Shown piece after piece: positions 14,339-22,590 of a DNA stretch of 22,590 nt; position 1 is the stretch's first letter; each line of letters starts with the position of its first letter. The stretch comes from an uncultured Eubacterium sp. GTDB lineage: Bacteria; Bacillota; Clostridia; Lachnospirales; Lachnospiraceae. A program made the translations under genes and the position numbers. The stretch lies in contig CAKREL010000031.1 in the NCBI GenBank assembly GCA_934317205.1, forward strand, positions 1-22,590. Reading direction: 5' to 3'. The notes under the pieces are model-generated. The model searched no databases, had not been told where the DNA came from, and worked only from the letters and a program-made list of their open reading frames with translations.

Positions 14339-16189
14339 ATGAAGAAGAAAAAATGGAATAAGTTACTTGCTATACTTTTAGTGATGGCGACAGTCATATC
14401 ACTTCTGGCAGGCTGTGGCGGGAAAAGTGCAGAAAAAGAAGAAGCAGAAACGATCACCGTGTATTTATGGAGTACAAGCCTGTATGAAAAATATGCACCA
14501 TACATCCAGGAACAGCTTCCGGATATCAACATTGAATTTGTAGTAGGCAATAATGATCTGGATTTCTACAGGTTTCTTAAAGAAAATGGTGGATTGCCGG
14601 ATATTATAACCTGCTGTCGTTTTTCACTGCATGATGCAAGTCCGCTCAAAGACAGTCTGATGGATCTTTCCACAACAAATGTGGCAGGTGCAGTTTATGA
14701 TACATACCTCAAAAATTTTATGAATGAAGATGGAAGTGTAAACTGGCTTCCGGTGTGTGCAGATGCGCATGGATTTGTAGTGAACAAAGACCTTTTTGAA
14801 AAATATGATATTCCATTGCCAACCGATTACGAAAGCTTTGTTTCTGCCTGCCAGGCATTTGATAAAGAAGGAATCCGTGGATTTACAGCAGACTATTTTT
14901 ACGATTATACCTGTATGGAAACACTGCAGGGACTGTCAGCATCAAAGTTGTCTTCTGTAGACGGACGTAAGTGGCGTACTACTTACAGTGATCCGGATAA
15001 TACAACGCGCGAAGGTCTGGACAGTACCGTCTGGCCGGAAGCTTTTGAACGTATGGAGCAGTTCATCCAGGATACAGGGCTCAGCCAGGATGATCTGGAT
15101 ATGAATTATGACGCAGTGATTGATAGGTTCAAAAGTGGTAAGCTTGCCATGTACTTTGGCAGCTCTGCCGGTGTAAAAATGTTTCAGGATGAGGGAATTA
15201 ATACAACATTTCTCCCATTCTTTCAGGAGAATGGCGAAAAATGGCTGATGACTACGCCATATTTTCAGGTGGCTTTAAATCAGGATCTGACACAGGATGA
15301 GACACGCCGGAAGAACGCAATGAAAGTACTGAGCACCATGCTTTCCGAGGATGCACAGAACCGGATCATCAGTGATGGACAGGATCTGTTAAGCTACAGT
15401 CAGGATGTGGATCTCCAACTTACAGAATATCTGAAAGATGTAAAACCTGTGATCGAAGAAAACCATATGTATATCCGCATTGCGTCAAACGATTTCTTCT
15501 CTGTTTCCAAGGATGTGGTTTCTAAGATGATCTCAGGAGAATACGATGCAGGAGAGGCCTATCAGTCATTTAATGCTCAACTTATGGAAGAGAAGTCCGT
15601 TTCTGAGAATATCGTGCTGGATTCACCTAAAACCTATTCCAACCGTTTTCATAGCAGCGGAGGAAATGAGGCATATTCAGTTATGGCAAATACTTTGCGT
15701 GGAATTTATGGGACGGATGTGCTGATCGCAACAGGAAACAGCTTTACAGGAAATGTGTTGAAAGCCGGTTATACAGAAAAAATGGCAGGTGATATGATCA
15801 TGCCAAATGGTCTCTCCGCTTACAGCAGCAAGATGAGCGGAGCCGAACTGAAAGAAACTGTCAGAAATTTTGTGGAAGGCTATCAGGACGGTTTCCTTCC
15901 GTTTAACCGTGGTTCTCTGCCTGTGTTCAGTGGTATTTCTGTGGAAGTTAAGGAAACGGGTGATGGTTATACCGTGAGCAAAGTAACAAAGGATGGAAAA
16001 ATAGTTCAGGACAAGGATACTTTTACAGTAACCTGTCTTGCAACTCCAAAACATATGGAGGCGTATCCGGCAGATGAAAACATTGTATTTGATGGTGGAG
16101 ATACTTTTGTGAAAGATACCTGGACAGCATATGTTTTGGATGGCAATGCTATTCTGGCAGAGCCTGAAGAATACATTAATGTGAGATGA
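14339..16189 (+). CDS. Second solute-binding lipoprotein with a 5'-nucleotidase C-terminal-like domain
   Basis: About 616 residues. A GTG at 14300 would add 13 residues and overlap the previous gene, but ATG 14339 has GGGAG (14327-14331) 7 bases upstream and gives a normal lipoprotein signal (KKKKWNKLL..., lipobox LAGC). Residues about 35-395 resemble a family-1 solute-binding protein (TITVYLWSTSLYEKYAPYI, GGLPDIITC, FVVNKDLFEKYDIPLPTDYE, MKVLSTMLSEDAQNRI). Residues about 435-590 match the 5'-nucleotidase C-terminal fold (YGTDVLIATGNSF, GDMIMPNGLSAYSSKMSGAEL, SLPVFSGISVEVKETGDGYT, KDTFTVTCLA). No metallophosphatase domain is present. The layout parallels the 5718-7460 protein but sequence identity looks low, so they are probably tuned to different ligands. 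The stop overlaps the next kinase's ATG by 4 bases, so the two are translationally coupled. Confidence 0.82.
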   Translation: MKKKKWNKLLAILLVMATVISLLAGCGGKSAEKEEAETITVYLWSTSLYEKYAPYIQEQLPDINIEFVVGNNDLDFYRFLKENGGLPDIITCCRFSLHDASPLKDSLMDLSTTNVAGAVYDTYLKNFMNEDGSVNWLPVCADAHGFVVNKDLFEKYDIPLPTDYESFVSACQAFDKEGIRGFTADYFYDYTCMETLQGLSASKLSSVDGRKWRTTYSDPDNTTREGLDSTVWPEAFERMEQFIQDTGLSQDDLDMNYDAVIDRFKSGKLAMYFGSSAGVKMFQDEGINTTFLPFFQENGEKWLMTTPYFQVALNQDLTQDETRRKNAMKVLSTMLSEDAQNRIISDGQDLLSYSQDVDLQLTEYLKDVKPVIEENHMYIRIASNDFFSVSKDVVSKMISGEYDAGEAYQSFNAQLMEEKSVSENIVLDSPKTYSNRFHSSGGNEAYSVMANTLRGIYGTDVLIATGNSFTGNVLKAGYTEKMAGDMIMPNGLSAYSSKMSGAELKETVRNFVEGYQDGFLPFNRGSLPVFSGISVEVKETGDGYTVSKVTKDGKIVQDKDTFTVTCLATPKHMEAYPADENIVFDGGDTFVKDTWTAYVLDGNAILAEPEEYINVR

Positions 16190-19146
16190 GAAAAATGAAT
16201 AGTAAGAATCATAATATAAAAAGAAAGAAACCTGTCATGAAAAAGCGGTTAAAGATAGCTTTTTTTGCTGCTCTCTTTATCGGAATCGCCATGACTGTTT
16301 TTCAATATTTCAGGTTTGTGTCAGAGACTGTCTATGAGGAAAGTGTTTCTCATCTGACAGAGGTTTTTCACCAATCGGATAATATGCTGCGGGAACTGAC
16401 AAATAAGAATCTGACATATCTTCATATGTGGGGTGAGAATCTGCAGAACACATCCAATGAAGATGAAATCCGTGATTATATAAAAAAAGCGCAGGAAGAT
16501 GCCGGCTTTTTGGAGTTCTATTTTTTGTCAGTTGATGGGGACTACAAGACAGTAACAGGCGAAACGGGCTACCTTGGATTACAGGAAAATATGGAAGAGG
16601 AGATCCGTCAGGGAAATGATGTGATAACGAATGCAGTAGTTCCCGGAAAATCACAGCTGCTTGTTTTTGCGACTCCGAAGGCTCATGGAAGCTATCAGGG
16701 ATTCAAATACGATGCGATTGCGATTGCCTATGAAAACGCTGATATCGTAGATGTACTGGATATTTCGGTTTTCGATGGAAACGCGCAGAGTTTTGTTATT
16801 CATCCGGATGGTCGTGTTGTGGTCGATCATTCTTCTAAATTATGGGGAAACGTGTACAATTTCTTCGGTGTTCTGAGAGAGCATTCTGATATGTCTGAAA
16901 AAGAGGTCAATGAACTTTCAGAGAAATTTAAAGAGGGACTTACCGATGCGATGCTGGTAAATCTGGATGGAAAAAATTATTATCTGGTCTATGAAAAATC
17001 AGATATTCAGGACTGGATATTTCTTGGACTTGTAGAGGAGGCTATCGTCAATGCCAGTATGAACAGTCTGCAGCTTAGTACAATGCTCCTGGTTGCTGCG
17101 GTCGTGCTTTGTATTGCAGCAGTTTTTATCAGCCTTATTCTTCAAAAAAACAGGAGTAATCTTAAGAAAAAAGATACGGAGATTCTGTACAGGGACGAGC
17201 TGTTTCAAAAGCTGTCAATGAATGTGGACGACGTTTTTCTGATGCTGGATGCACAAACATATCAGGCAGATTACGTCAGTCCGAACGTGGAAAAATTACT
17301 GGGCATTGCGGTAGAACAGATTCGGAAGGATATTCATGTTCTTGGAAAACTGCACCCTGGGGATTCTAAAGATTCGCAGAAGAATTACCTGAAAGAAATT
17401 TCGGTTCATGAACAGCAGGAATGGGAGTTTGAATATATTCATCAGAAAACCGGAGAACGACGATGGTTTCATATCGTGGCAATGGGCAGTGAAGTGAACC
17501 GGATAAAGAAATACATTCTGGTTATGTCGGACCGTACCTCTGACAGGAAAATGAATCAGGCACTTTCTGAGGCAGTTCGTGCTGCAGAGACTGCAAACAG
17601 GGCAAAGAGTACGTTCCTTTCCAACATGTCTCATGACATCCGTACACCAATGAATGCAATCATTGGTTTTACGACACTGGCTGTAAGTAATATTGATGAT
17701 CAGAAAAGAGTGCGGGATTATCTGGGCAAGATTCTTTCTTCCAGTAACCATCTGCTCTCACTGATCAATGACATACTGGATATGAGTCGTATTGAGAGTG
17801 GAAAGATCCATCTGGAAGAAACAGAAGTCAGTCTGTCAGATGTGCTTCATGATCTGAAAACGATTATCAGCGGGCAGATCCATGCAAAGCAGCAGGAGCT
17901 TTATATGGATGCCATGGATGTGACGAATGAGAATGTTTATTGCGACAGGACGCGGCTGAACCAGGTGCTTTTGAATCTTTTGTCTAATGCAGTTAAGTTT
18001 ACACCGGCAGGCGGAACCGTTTCTGTCCGATTGAAACAGTATCCGGGGACAGTAAAAGGCAGTGAACTATACGAAATCCGGGTAAAGGATAACGGAATCG
18101 GCATGAGTCAGGAATTTGTACAGAAGATTTTTTCTCCTTTCGAGAGGGAGCGGACTTCTACTGTCAGCAGGACTCAGGGAACAGGGCTTGGTATGGCCAT
18201 CACCAAAAACATTGTGAATATGATGGATGGAACGATTGAAGTTCAGACAGAACAGGGCAAAGGCACCGAATTTATTGTCCGTCTGCCATTTCGGATCCAG
18301 CCTGAGCATCATCGCACAGAGAAGATCGCAGAGCTGGAAGGCCTTAAGGCATTGGTTGTAGATGATGATTTTAACACCTGTGACAGTGTGACAAAGATGC
18401 TTGTAAAGGTTGGAATGCGTTCAGAATGGACGCTTTCCGGTAAGGAAGCTGTTCTCCGTGCACGACAGTCTCTGGAACTGGGGGATGCATTCCATGCCTA
18501 TATCATCGACTGGCGTCTGCCGGATATGAATGGTATTGAAGTCACCCGACAGATCCGAAGTCTGGGTGATCATACGCCGATCATTATACTGACTGCTTAT
18601 GACTGGTCAGATATTGAAGAAGAAGCAAGGGCAGCAGGGGTAACTGCATTCTGCTCAAAACCTATGTTTATGTCAGATATCAGAGAGACACTGATGACTG
18701 CGATCGGCCAGAAGCAGAGTGAGGCAGAGGATTCGATTCTTCCGCAAGCAGCTTCGAATTTCAAAGGCAGATGCATACTGCTTGTGGAAGATAACGAATT
18801 AAATAGTGAAATTGCGGTAGAAATACTGAATGAATATGGCTTCCTGGTTGATACTGCAGAAAATGGAGCAGAGGCAGTAGAGAAAGTTAAAAATTCAACG
18901 CCGGGTGATTATGATCTGGTGCTGATGGATGTGCAGATGCCGATAATGAACGGATATGAGGCCACGAAGCAGATCCGTGCCCTTACTGATCCGGCATTGT
19001 CGGGAATCACGATCCTTGCTATGACTGCCAATGCTTTTGACGAAGATAAAAAGAAAGCACTCGAATGCGGAATGGATGGATTTTTATCCAAGCCAATCGT
19101 TATAGAGGACTTGCTTTGCATCTTACAAACCAATCTGACGGATTAG
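16186..19146 (+). CDS. Membrane hybrid histidine kinase with PAS and two receivers
   Basis: This 986-residue kinase overlaps the preceding lipoprotein stop (ATGA). TM1 is at about 22-42, then an extracytoplasmic sensor of about 250 residues (with SFVIHPDGRVVVDHSS, Cache-like), and TM2 at about 296-321. A cytoplasmic PAS (about 345-460) contains VDDVFLMLDAQTYQADYVSP and WEFEYIHQKTGERRWFHIV. HisKA has His483 in NMSHDIRTPMNAIIG. The HATPase shows NLLSNAVKFT, KDNGIGMS and GTGLGMAITKNI. Receiver 1 (about 720-840) has VDDDFN, Asp775 in IIDWRLPDMNG, Thr in ILTAYDW and Lys in SKP. Receiver 2 (about 860-980) has VEDNELN, Asp915 in LMDVQMPIMNG and AMTANAF/SKP. Both receivers look competent. There is no HPt. 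It is the only array member with PAS and two receivers, so it may integrate an intracellular cue. An in-frame ATG at 16195 is an alternative start. Confidence 0.92.
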   Translation: MRKMNSKNHNIKRKKPVMKKRLKIAFFAALFIGIAMTVFQYFRFVSETVYEESVSHLTEVFHQSDNMLRELTNKNLTYLHMWGENLQNTSNEDEIRDYIKKAQEDAGFLEFYFLSVDGDYKTVTGETGYLGLQENMEEEIRQGNDVITNAVVPGKSQLLVFATPKAHGSYQGFKYDAIAIAYENADIVDVLDISVFDGNAQSFVIHPDGRVVVDHSSKLWGNVYNFFGVLREHSDMSEKEVNELSEKFKEGLTDAMLVNLDGKNYYLVYEKSDIQDWIFLGLVEEAIVNASMNSLQLSTMLLVAAVVLCIAAVFISLILQKNRSNLKKKDTEILYRDELFQKLSMNVDDVFLMLDAQTYQADYVSPNVEKLLGIAVEQIRKDIHVLGKLHPGDSKDSQKNYLKEISVHEQQEWEFEYIHQKTGERRWFHIVAMGSEVNRIKKYILVMSDRTSDRKMNQALSEAVRAAETANRAKSTFLSNMSHDIRTPMNAIIGFTTLAVSNIDDQKRVRDYLGKILSSSNHLLSLINDILDMSRIESGKIHLEETEVSLSDVLHDLKTIISGQIHAKQQELYMDAMDVTNENVYCDRTRLNQVLLNLLSNAVKFTPAGGTVSVRLKQYPGTVKGSELYEIRVKDNGIGMSQEFVQKIFSPFERERTSTVSRTQGTGLGMAITKNIVNMMDGTIEVQTEQGKGTEFIVRLPFRIQPEHHRTEKIAELEGLKALVVDDDFNTCDSVTKMLVKVGMRSEWTLSGKEAVLRARQSLELGDAFHAYIIDWRLPDMNGIEVTRQIRSLGDHTPIIILTAYDWSDIEEEARAAGVTAFCSKPMFMSDIRETLMTAIGQKQSEAEDSILPQAASNFKGRCILLVEDNELNSEIAVEILNEYGFLVDTAENGAEAVEKVKNSTPGDYDLVLMDVQMPIMNGYEATKQIRALTDPALSGITILAMTANAFDEDKKKALECGMDGFLSKPIVIEDLLCILQTNLTD

Positions 19147-19206
19147 TAATTAAAAAACTGTTAAGATTTGCTGTTTTAAAAGCGCACGGATAAAGGAAAT
19201 AAAAAA

Positions 19207-22065
19207 ATGGATAAAAGTAGAAAAAAATCAGCGATACTGTGTGCTGGTATATTTATGGTTTTGGGAATATGGATGATATTGTCAGTACCTTGTCTGGCTG
19301 CTGAAACGAATAATGATGAAAAGCAACAACAGATCATCCGTGTCGGTTCATTTGAAGATACTTTTGATTATGTCGACCAAAACGGTGTCAGACGGGGATA
19401 TGGATACGAGCTTATGCAGGCTTTGTCAGGCTATACCGGATGGAAATTTGAGTATGTGAAATGTGACTGGTCCAACTGTTTTGAAAAGCTTGAAAACGGC
19501 GAGATCGATATCATGGGTGATATTTCTTACACGGATGAACGTGCACAAAAGATGCTTTTTTCGAATGAACCGATGGGGGAAGAAAAATACATCCTTTACG
19601 CTGATCTATCACATACGGATATTGAAATGTTTGATTTCAAGTCCCTGGATGGGAAACGTGTAGGTGTGCTCATGGGTACAGAACCTGAAATCATGCTGAC
19701 AGAATGGGAAAATAAGAATGGCATCCATACAGAGCATGTAAATGTCTACAATAATGCTGATGTCGAACAGAAATTAGCAAATCATGAGATTGATTGTTTT
19801 GTATCTCTGGAGGAATCTATCTGGTCTGAACAGGGAATATCATCTGTTACTGCGATTGGTAAATCAGGTATATATTTTGCAATAAATAAAGAGCGCAGCG
19901 ATATCAAGATGGAGCTGGACTATGCTATGCGTCAGCTGGAACAGGATAATTCTTTTTTTATGGCAGATCTGTATAAGAAGTATTTTACGCTTGATTATAG
20001 TCAGTTTCTTACAGGCGAAGAAAAGTCCTGGGTAAAAGAGCATGGCAGCATAAAGATAGGATTTTTGAATAATGATCCGGCGGTATTTTCTATGGACGGA
20101 GAGACGGGGAAACTTACCGGTACACTGTCGGAGTATATTTCCTATGCCAAAGACTGCCTGGGAAATCAGACACTGGAATTTGATATACATGAATATGATG
20201 ATTACGGTGAAATGATCCATGCATTACAGGAGCACGAAATTGACATGATTTTTTATGTCGGCAGAAATCCCGATCTTGCAGAAAAAAATGGCTATACACT
20301 TACAAACACAGCCTGGACTTACAGCCTGATGGCAGTAACTGATGAGAAAAATTTTGACGAGGCTGAGGTGTATACTGTAGCTGTGCCAAAGGAGAAATAT
20401 GCTTTAAAACAGCATATTGCATTCTATTATCCCCAATGGAAGATTGTAGATTATGATTCGCTTGCGGATGCTGCAGATATGATCATTCATGAAAAAGCAG
20501 ATTGTTTCCTCATGGGAGCAAGCCAGGCGATGATATATGATAACAGTAAAAATTTCAAGAGTATTCCACTTACAAAAACGATGGAGGCATGCTTTGCAGT
20601 AAGAGGCGGAGAGGGAAGCCTTTTATCAATACTGAATAAAACATTGAAGGCCATGCCGTCTGACATGCTTACAAGTGCACTTGCTATCTATGACAGTACA
20701 GTAGATAAGGTCACATTTTCTGATTTTGTAAAAGATAATCTGCTTGTTTTTTTTGCCGCGGCAGGATTTTTTTCACTTAGTATCATTGCTATTATCCTCG
20801 TGCTTTTACGGAAGGCAAGGAAAGCAGAAGCTGCTGCAAAGAATGCTGCAAATGACACACAAAAGCTCAATGACAAACTGGAAATCGCCCTGAAAAAAGC
20901 AGAGGACGCCAACCTTGCAAAGACCCGTTTCCTTAACAATATGTCACATGACATCCGTACTCCAATGAATGTAATTCTGGGCTATGCACAGCTTATGGAG
21001 GATGAACTAAAAGAAAAAGGGCTGCCTGAAACGCTGGATCATTTGGAAAAACTGCAGCAGTCCGGCAATCTTCTTCTGTCAATCATAAATAATGTACTTG
21101 ATATGGCTCGGATTGAAAGTGGAAGGATGGAAATTGATGAGAATTATGGCTGTATAGAAGATGTTCGGAAATCTTTGTTTGCAGTCTTTGATGAGAAAGC
21201 AAAGAAAAAGAATATTGCACTTCATTACATGATGAATGTAGAACATGAACATATACTGACCGATATTACCAAGATAAAAGAAATACTGGTCAATATCCTG
21301 AGCAATGCCATAAAATATACTCCATCCGGTGGTTCTGTTATGGTAAACATAGATGAATTACCATGCGATGAGCCTGGCTACATGATAGCAAGGACCAGGG
21401 TGAGCGATACCGGAATTGGTATGAGCCAGGATTATCTGACAAAAATTTTTGACGCATTCACACGAGAACGAAATACGACAAAGAGCAAAATCACAGGAAG
21501 CGGACTTGGAATGTCGATCGTCAAGAATTATGTTGATCTGCTTGGTGGAACAATCGATGTAGAGAGTGAGCTTGGCAAGGGCAGTATTATCACAGTTACA
21601 TTAAAACACAGGATAGCGGATGAAAACTATTATGTAAAAAAACATGCTGAAAACCCTGTAACAGGAAGTGAATTCCTTGAAGGTAAGAAGATCCTGCTGG
21701 CAGAGGACAATAATCTGAATGCAGAGATTGCAGAAGCGCTTCTTGAGCGTGTCGGCCTAAAAACAGAACGTGTGGAGGATGGCATTCAGTGTGTGAACAG
21801 GATAATGGAAATGCCGGCTGGCACATATGATATGATACTCATGGATATACAGATGCCAAAAATGGACGGTTATAAAGCAACGCAGGAAATCAGACGCCTG
21901 CCAGATAAGGATAAGGCGTGTATACCGATCATTGCAATGACGGCAAATGCATTCGAAGAAGACAAGCGAGATGCTATTGCAGCTGGAATGAATGGACATA
22001 TCGCAAAGCCGATTGATATTGAGAAACTGCAAGCATCCATTCTTTCTGTATTGAATGGATACTAA
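19207..22065 (+). CDS. Hybrid histidine kinase with two fused family-3 solute-binding domains (BvgS/EvgS-like)
   Basis: This 952-residue protein begins with an N-terminal signal or membrane segment (about 9-32). Two tandem SBP_bac_3 domains are outside the cell. The first (about 43-262) has RGYGYELMQALSGYTGWKFE, GEIDIMGDISYTDERAQ and LDGKRVGVL. The second (about 275-505) has IKIGFLNNDPAVFSMDG and HEIDMIFYVGRNPDLAE. TM at about 512-537 is followed by a coiled coil, then HisKA with His581 in NMSHDIRTPMNVILGYA. The HATPase has NILSNAIKYT, SDTGIGMS and GSGLGMSIVKNY. A single receiver has AEDNNLN, Asp880 in LMDIQMPKMDG and AMTANAF/AKP. Here the binding protein is built into the kinase, unlike the lipoprotein-kinase pairs upstream. 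AAAGGAAAT supplies the ribosome site. It is separated from the previous gene by a 60-bp gap, the loosest junction after the first 62-bp gap, and I saw no terminator or strong promoter in it. Confidence 0.93.
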   Translation: MDKSRKKSAILCAGIFMVLGIWMILSVPCLAAETNNDEKQQQIIRVGSFEDTFDYVDQNGVRRGYGYELMQALSGYTGWKFEYVKCDWSNCFEKLENGEIDIMGDISYTDERAQKMLFSNEPMGEEKYILYADLSHTDIEMFDFKSLDGKRVGVLMGTEPEIMLTEWENKNGIHTEHVNVYNNADVEQKLANHEIDCFVSLEESIWSEQGISSVTAIGKSGIYFAINKERSDIKMELDYAMRQLEQDNSFFMADLYKKYFTLDYSQFLTGEEKSWVKEHGSIKIGFLNNDPAVFSMDGETGKLTGTLSEYISYAKDCLGNQTLEFDIHEYDDYGEMIHALQEHEIDMIFYVGRNPDLAEKNGYTLTNTAWTYSLMAVTDEKNFDEAEVYTVAVPKEKYALKQHIAFYYPQWKIVDYDSLADAADMIIHEKADCFLMGASQAMIYDNSKNFKSIPLTKTMEACFAVRGGEGSLLSILNKTLKAMPSDMLTSALAIYDSTVDKVTFSDFVKDNLLVFFAAAGFFSLSIIAIILVLLRKARKAEAAAKNAANDTQKLNDKLEIALKKAEDANLAKTRFLNNMSHDIRTPMNVILGYAQLMEDELKEKGLPETLDHLEKLQQSGNLLLSIINNVLDMARIESGRMEIDENYGCIEDVRKSLFAVFDEKAKKKNIALHYMMNVEHEHILTDITKIKEILVNILSNAIKYTPSGGSVMVNIDELPCDEPGYMIARTRVSDTGIGMSQDYLTKIFDAFTRERNTTKSKITGSGLGMSIVKNYVDLLGGTIDVESELGKGSIITVTLKHRIADENYYVKKHAENPVTGSEFLEGKKILLAEDNNLNAEIAEALLERVGLKTERVEDGIQCVNRIMEMPAGTYDMILMDIQMPKMDGYKATQEIRRLPDKDKACIPIIAMTANAFEEDKRDAIAAGMNGHIAKPIDIEKLQASILSVLNGY

Positions 22066-22076
22066 AGAGGAAATGA

Positions 22077-22590
22077 ATGAACAGAAAGATAGAAAAACGG
22101 ATAGGAAAAAAGGGTAAGAAAAAAAGATTATGTTTGAGCATTTTTGCAATTATTATACTGCTTTTTGTACCGGTTTTGGCTTATGCGTCGGAAATAAAAA
22201 GTGGCGGGAAAACAACTCAGGCAATAGAGGAAGAAAATAAAACCGTGAGAGTTGGCTATTTCCCGTATGCCATTTTTCAGGAAGGCGGTTGTGGGGAGCA
22301 CAAGCAGGGAGCAGGCTATGAGTATTTCCAGAAAATTTCTTATATAACCGGCTGGAAGTATGAATATGTCTATGCTTCATTTAAAGAGTGTATGGATATG
22401 CTGGCAGATGGAGAAATAGATATACTTGGAAGTGTCAGTTATACACCGGAAAGAGCAGAATCTATCGATTTTTCTACCTATGCAGAGGGAACAGAAAGAT
22501 ATTGGATCTATACTAGGGAGGAACATGCGGATCTTGCGGATGGCGATTTGAAGCAGATGAACGGCTGTCGTATCGGCGTTGCAGATGGAA
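22077..22590 (+). CDS. Family-3 solute-binding sensor protein, N-terminal part (cut by window end)
   Basis: The frame is open from ATG 22077 to the end of the window (171 codons). AGAGG (22066-22070) gives a good ribosome site; the ATG at 22073 closes after 14 codons in another frame. The product has a basic N-terminus, a hydrophobic signal or membrane segment (CLSIFAIIILLFVPVLAYA, about 19-37) and the beginning of an SBP_bac_3 domain: VRVGYFPYAIFQ, AGYEYFQKISYITGWKYEY, GEIDILGSVSYTPERAE and the NGCRIGVADG hinge strand. The domain is clearly paralogous to the first binding domain of the preceding kinase, with the same GYxY...TGWKxEYV and ADGEIDI/NGEIDI patterns. Whether it continues into a kinase, a GGDEF/EAL protein or stops as a binding protein cannot be seen. 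It starts 11 bases after the previous stop, so it belongs to the same unit. Confidence 0.85.
   Translation, partial: MNRKIEKRIGKKGKKKRLCLSIFAIIILLFVPVLAYASEIKSGGKTTQAIEEENKTVRVGYFPYAIFQEGGCGEHKQGAGYEYFQKISYITGWKYEYVYASFKECMDMLADGEIDILGSVSYTPERAESIDFSTYAEGTERYWIYTREEHADLADGDLKQMNGCRIGVADG

Noticed and set aside
5718..16189. ABC transporter operon based on the solute-binding lipoproteins
   Set aside because: No permease or ATPase gene occurs anywhere in the array; each lipoprotein is coupled to a kinase instead.
19147..19206. Terminator or promoter between the third and fourth kinases
   Set aside because: Only short AT-rich complementarity without a GC stem, and no -35/-10 pair with proper spacing.
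1..22590. CRISPR array, tRNA or rRNA genes, insertion sequences, integrase or phage genes
   Set aside because: No regularly spaced repeats, transposase or integrase motifs, or tRNA-like cloverleafs were found on either strand by reading.

Overview
The window reads as a chromosomal segment of a Gram-positive anaerobe, most likely a gut Clostridia of the Lachnospiraceae type. This rests on low-to-moderate GC, strong purine-rich ribosome binding sites, lipoprotein signals, a molybdopterin formate dehydrogenase with a ferredoxin-type N-terminus, and a clostridial cyclic-di-GMP riboswitch. The genus cannot be fixed from the sequence alone. All convincing genes are on the + strand.

Region 1 (1-4221) is a formate dehydrogenase cluster. 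It holds the 3' end of a flavoprotein oxidoreductase related to the glutamate synthase small subunit, a 902-residue Fe-S/molybdopterin formate dehydrogenase with Cys in the selenocysteine position, and an FdhD-type maturation protein. The FdhD lacks the CxxC pair normally regarded as essential. The spacer between fdhF and fdhD can fold into nested hairpins.

Region 2 (4260-5357) is a stand-alone DnaJ/CbpA-like co-chaperone with its own consensus-like promoter, a GC-rich hairpin near the 5' end of its transcript, and a probable terminator.

Region 3 (5362-5633) is a regulatory leader: a near-consensus promoter, a clear class-I c-di-GMP riboswitch (GEMM-I) and a strong intrinsic terminator. Copies of a short repeat lie on either side.

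Region 4 (5718 to the window end) is a tightly packed array of extracytoplasmic sensors and hybrid histidine kinases that looks like one transcription unit behind the riboswitch. In order: a lipoprotein (solute-binding plus 5'-nucleotidase C-terminal domain) and a hybrid kinase; a family-3 solute-binding lipoprotein and a hybrid kinase; a response regulator with an HD-GYP domain (predicted c-di-GMP phosphodiesterase); a second solute-binding/5'-nucleotidase-C lipoprotein and a PAS hybrid kinase with two receivers; a kinase with two fused family-3 binding domains; and the start of a further family-3 sensor cut by the window end. Gene junctions overlap or are at most about 62 bp, and I see no internal terminator.

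The most interesting reading is a c-di-GMP feedback circuit. A riboswitch senses the intracellular second messenger and gates an operon whose only recognisable non-kinase output is a predicted c-di-GMP-degrading response regulator. Several lipoprotein/kinase pairs appear to feed that operon with extracellular ligand information. The two lipoproteins carrying a nucleotidase C-terminal domain without any catalytic metallophosphatase domain are an unusual architecture and suggest nucleotide-like ligands. The signal direction, ligands and riboswitch sign (ON or OFF) cannot be decided from sequence alone.
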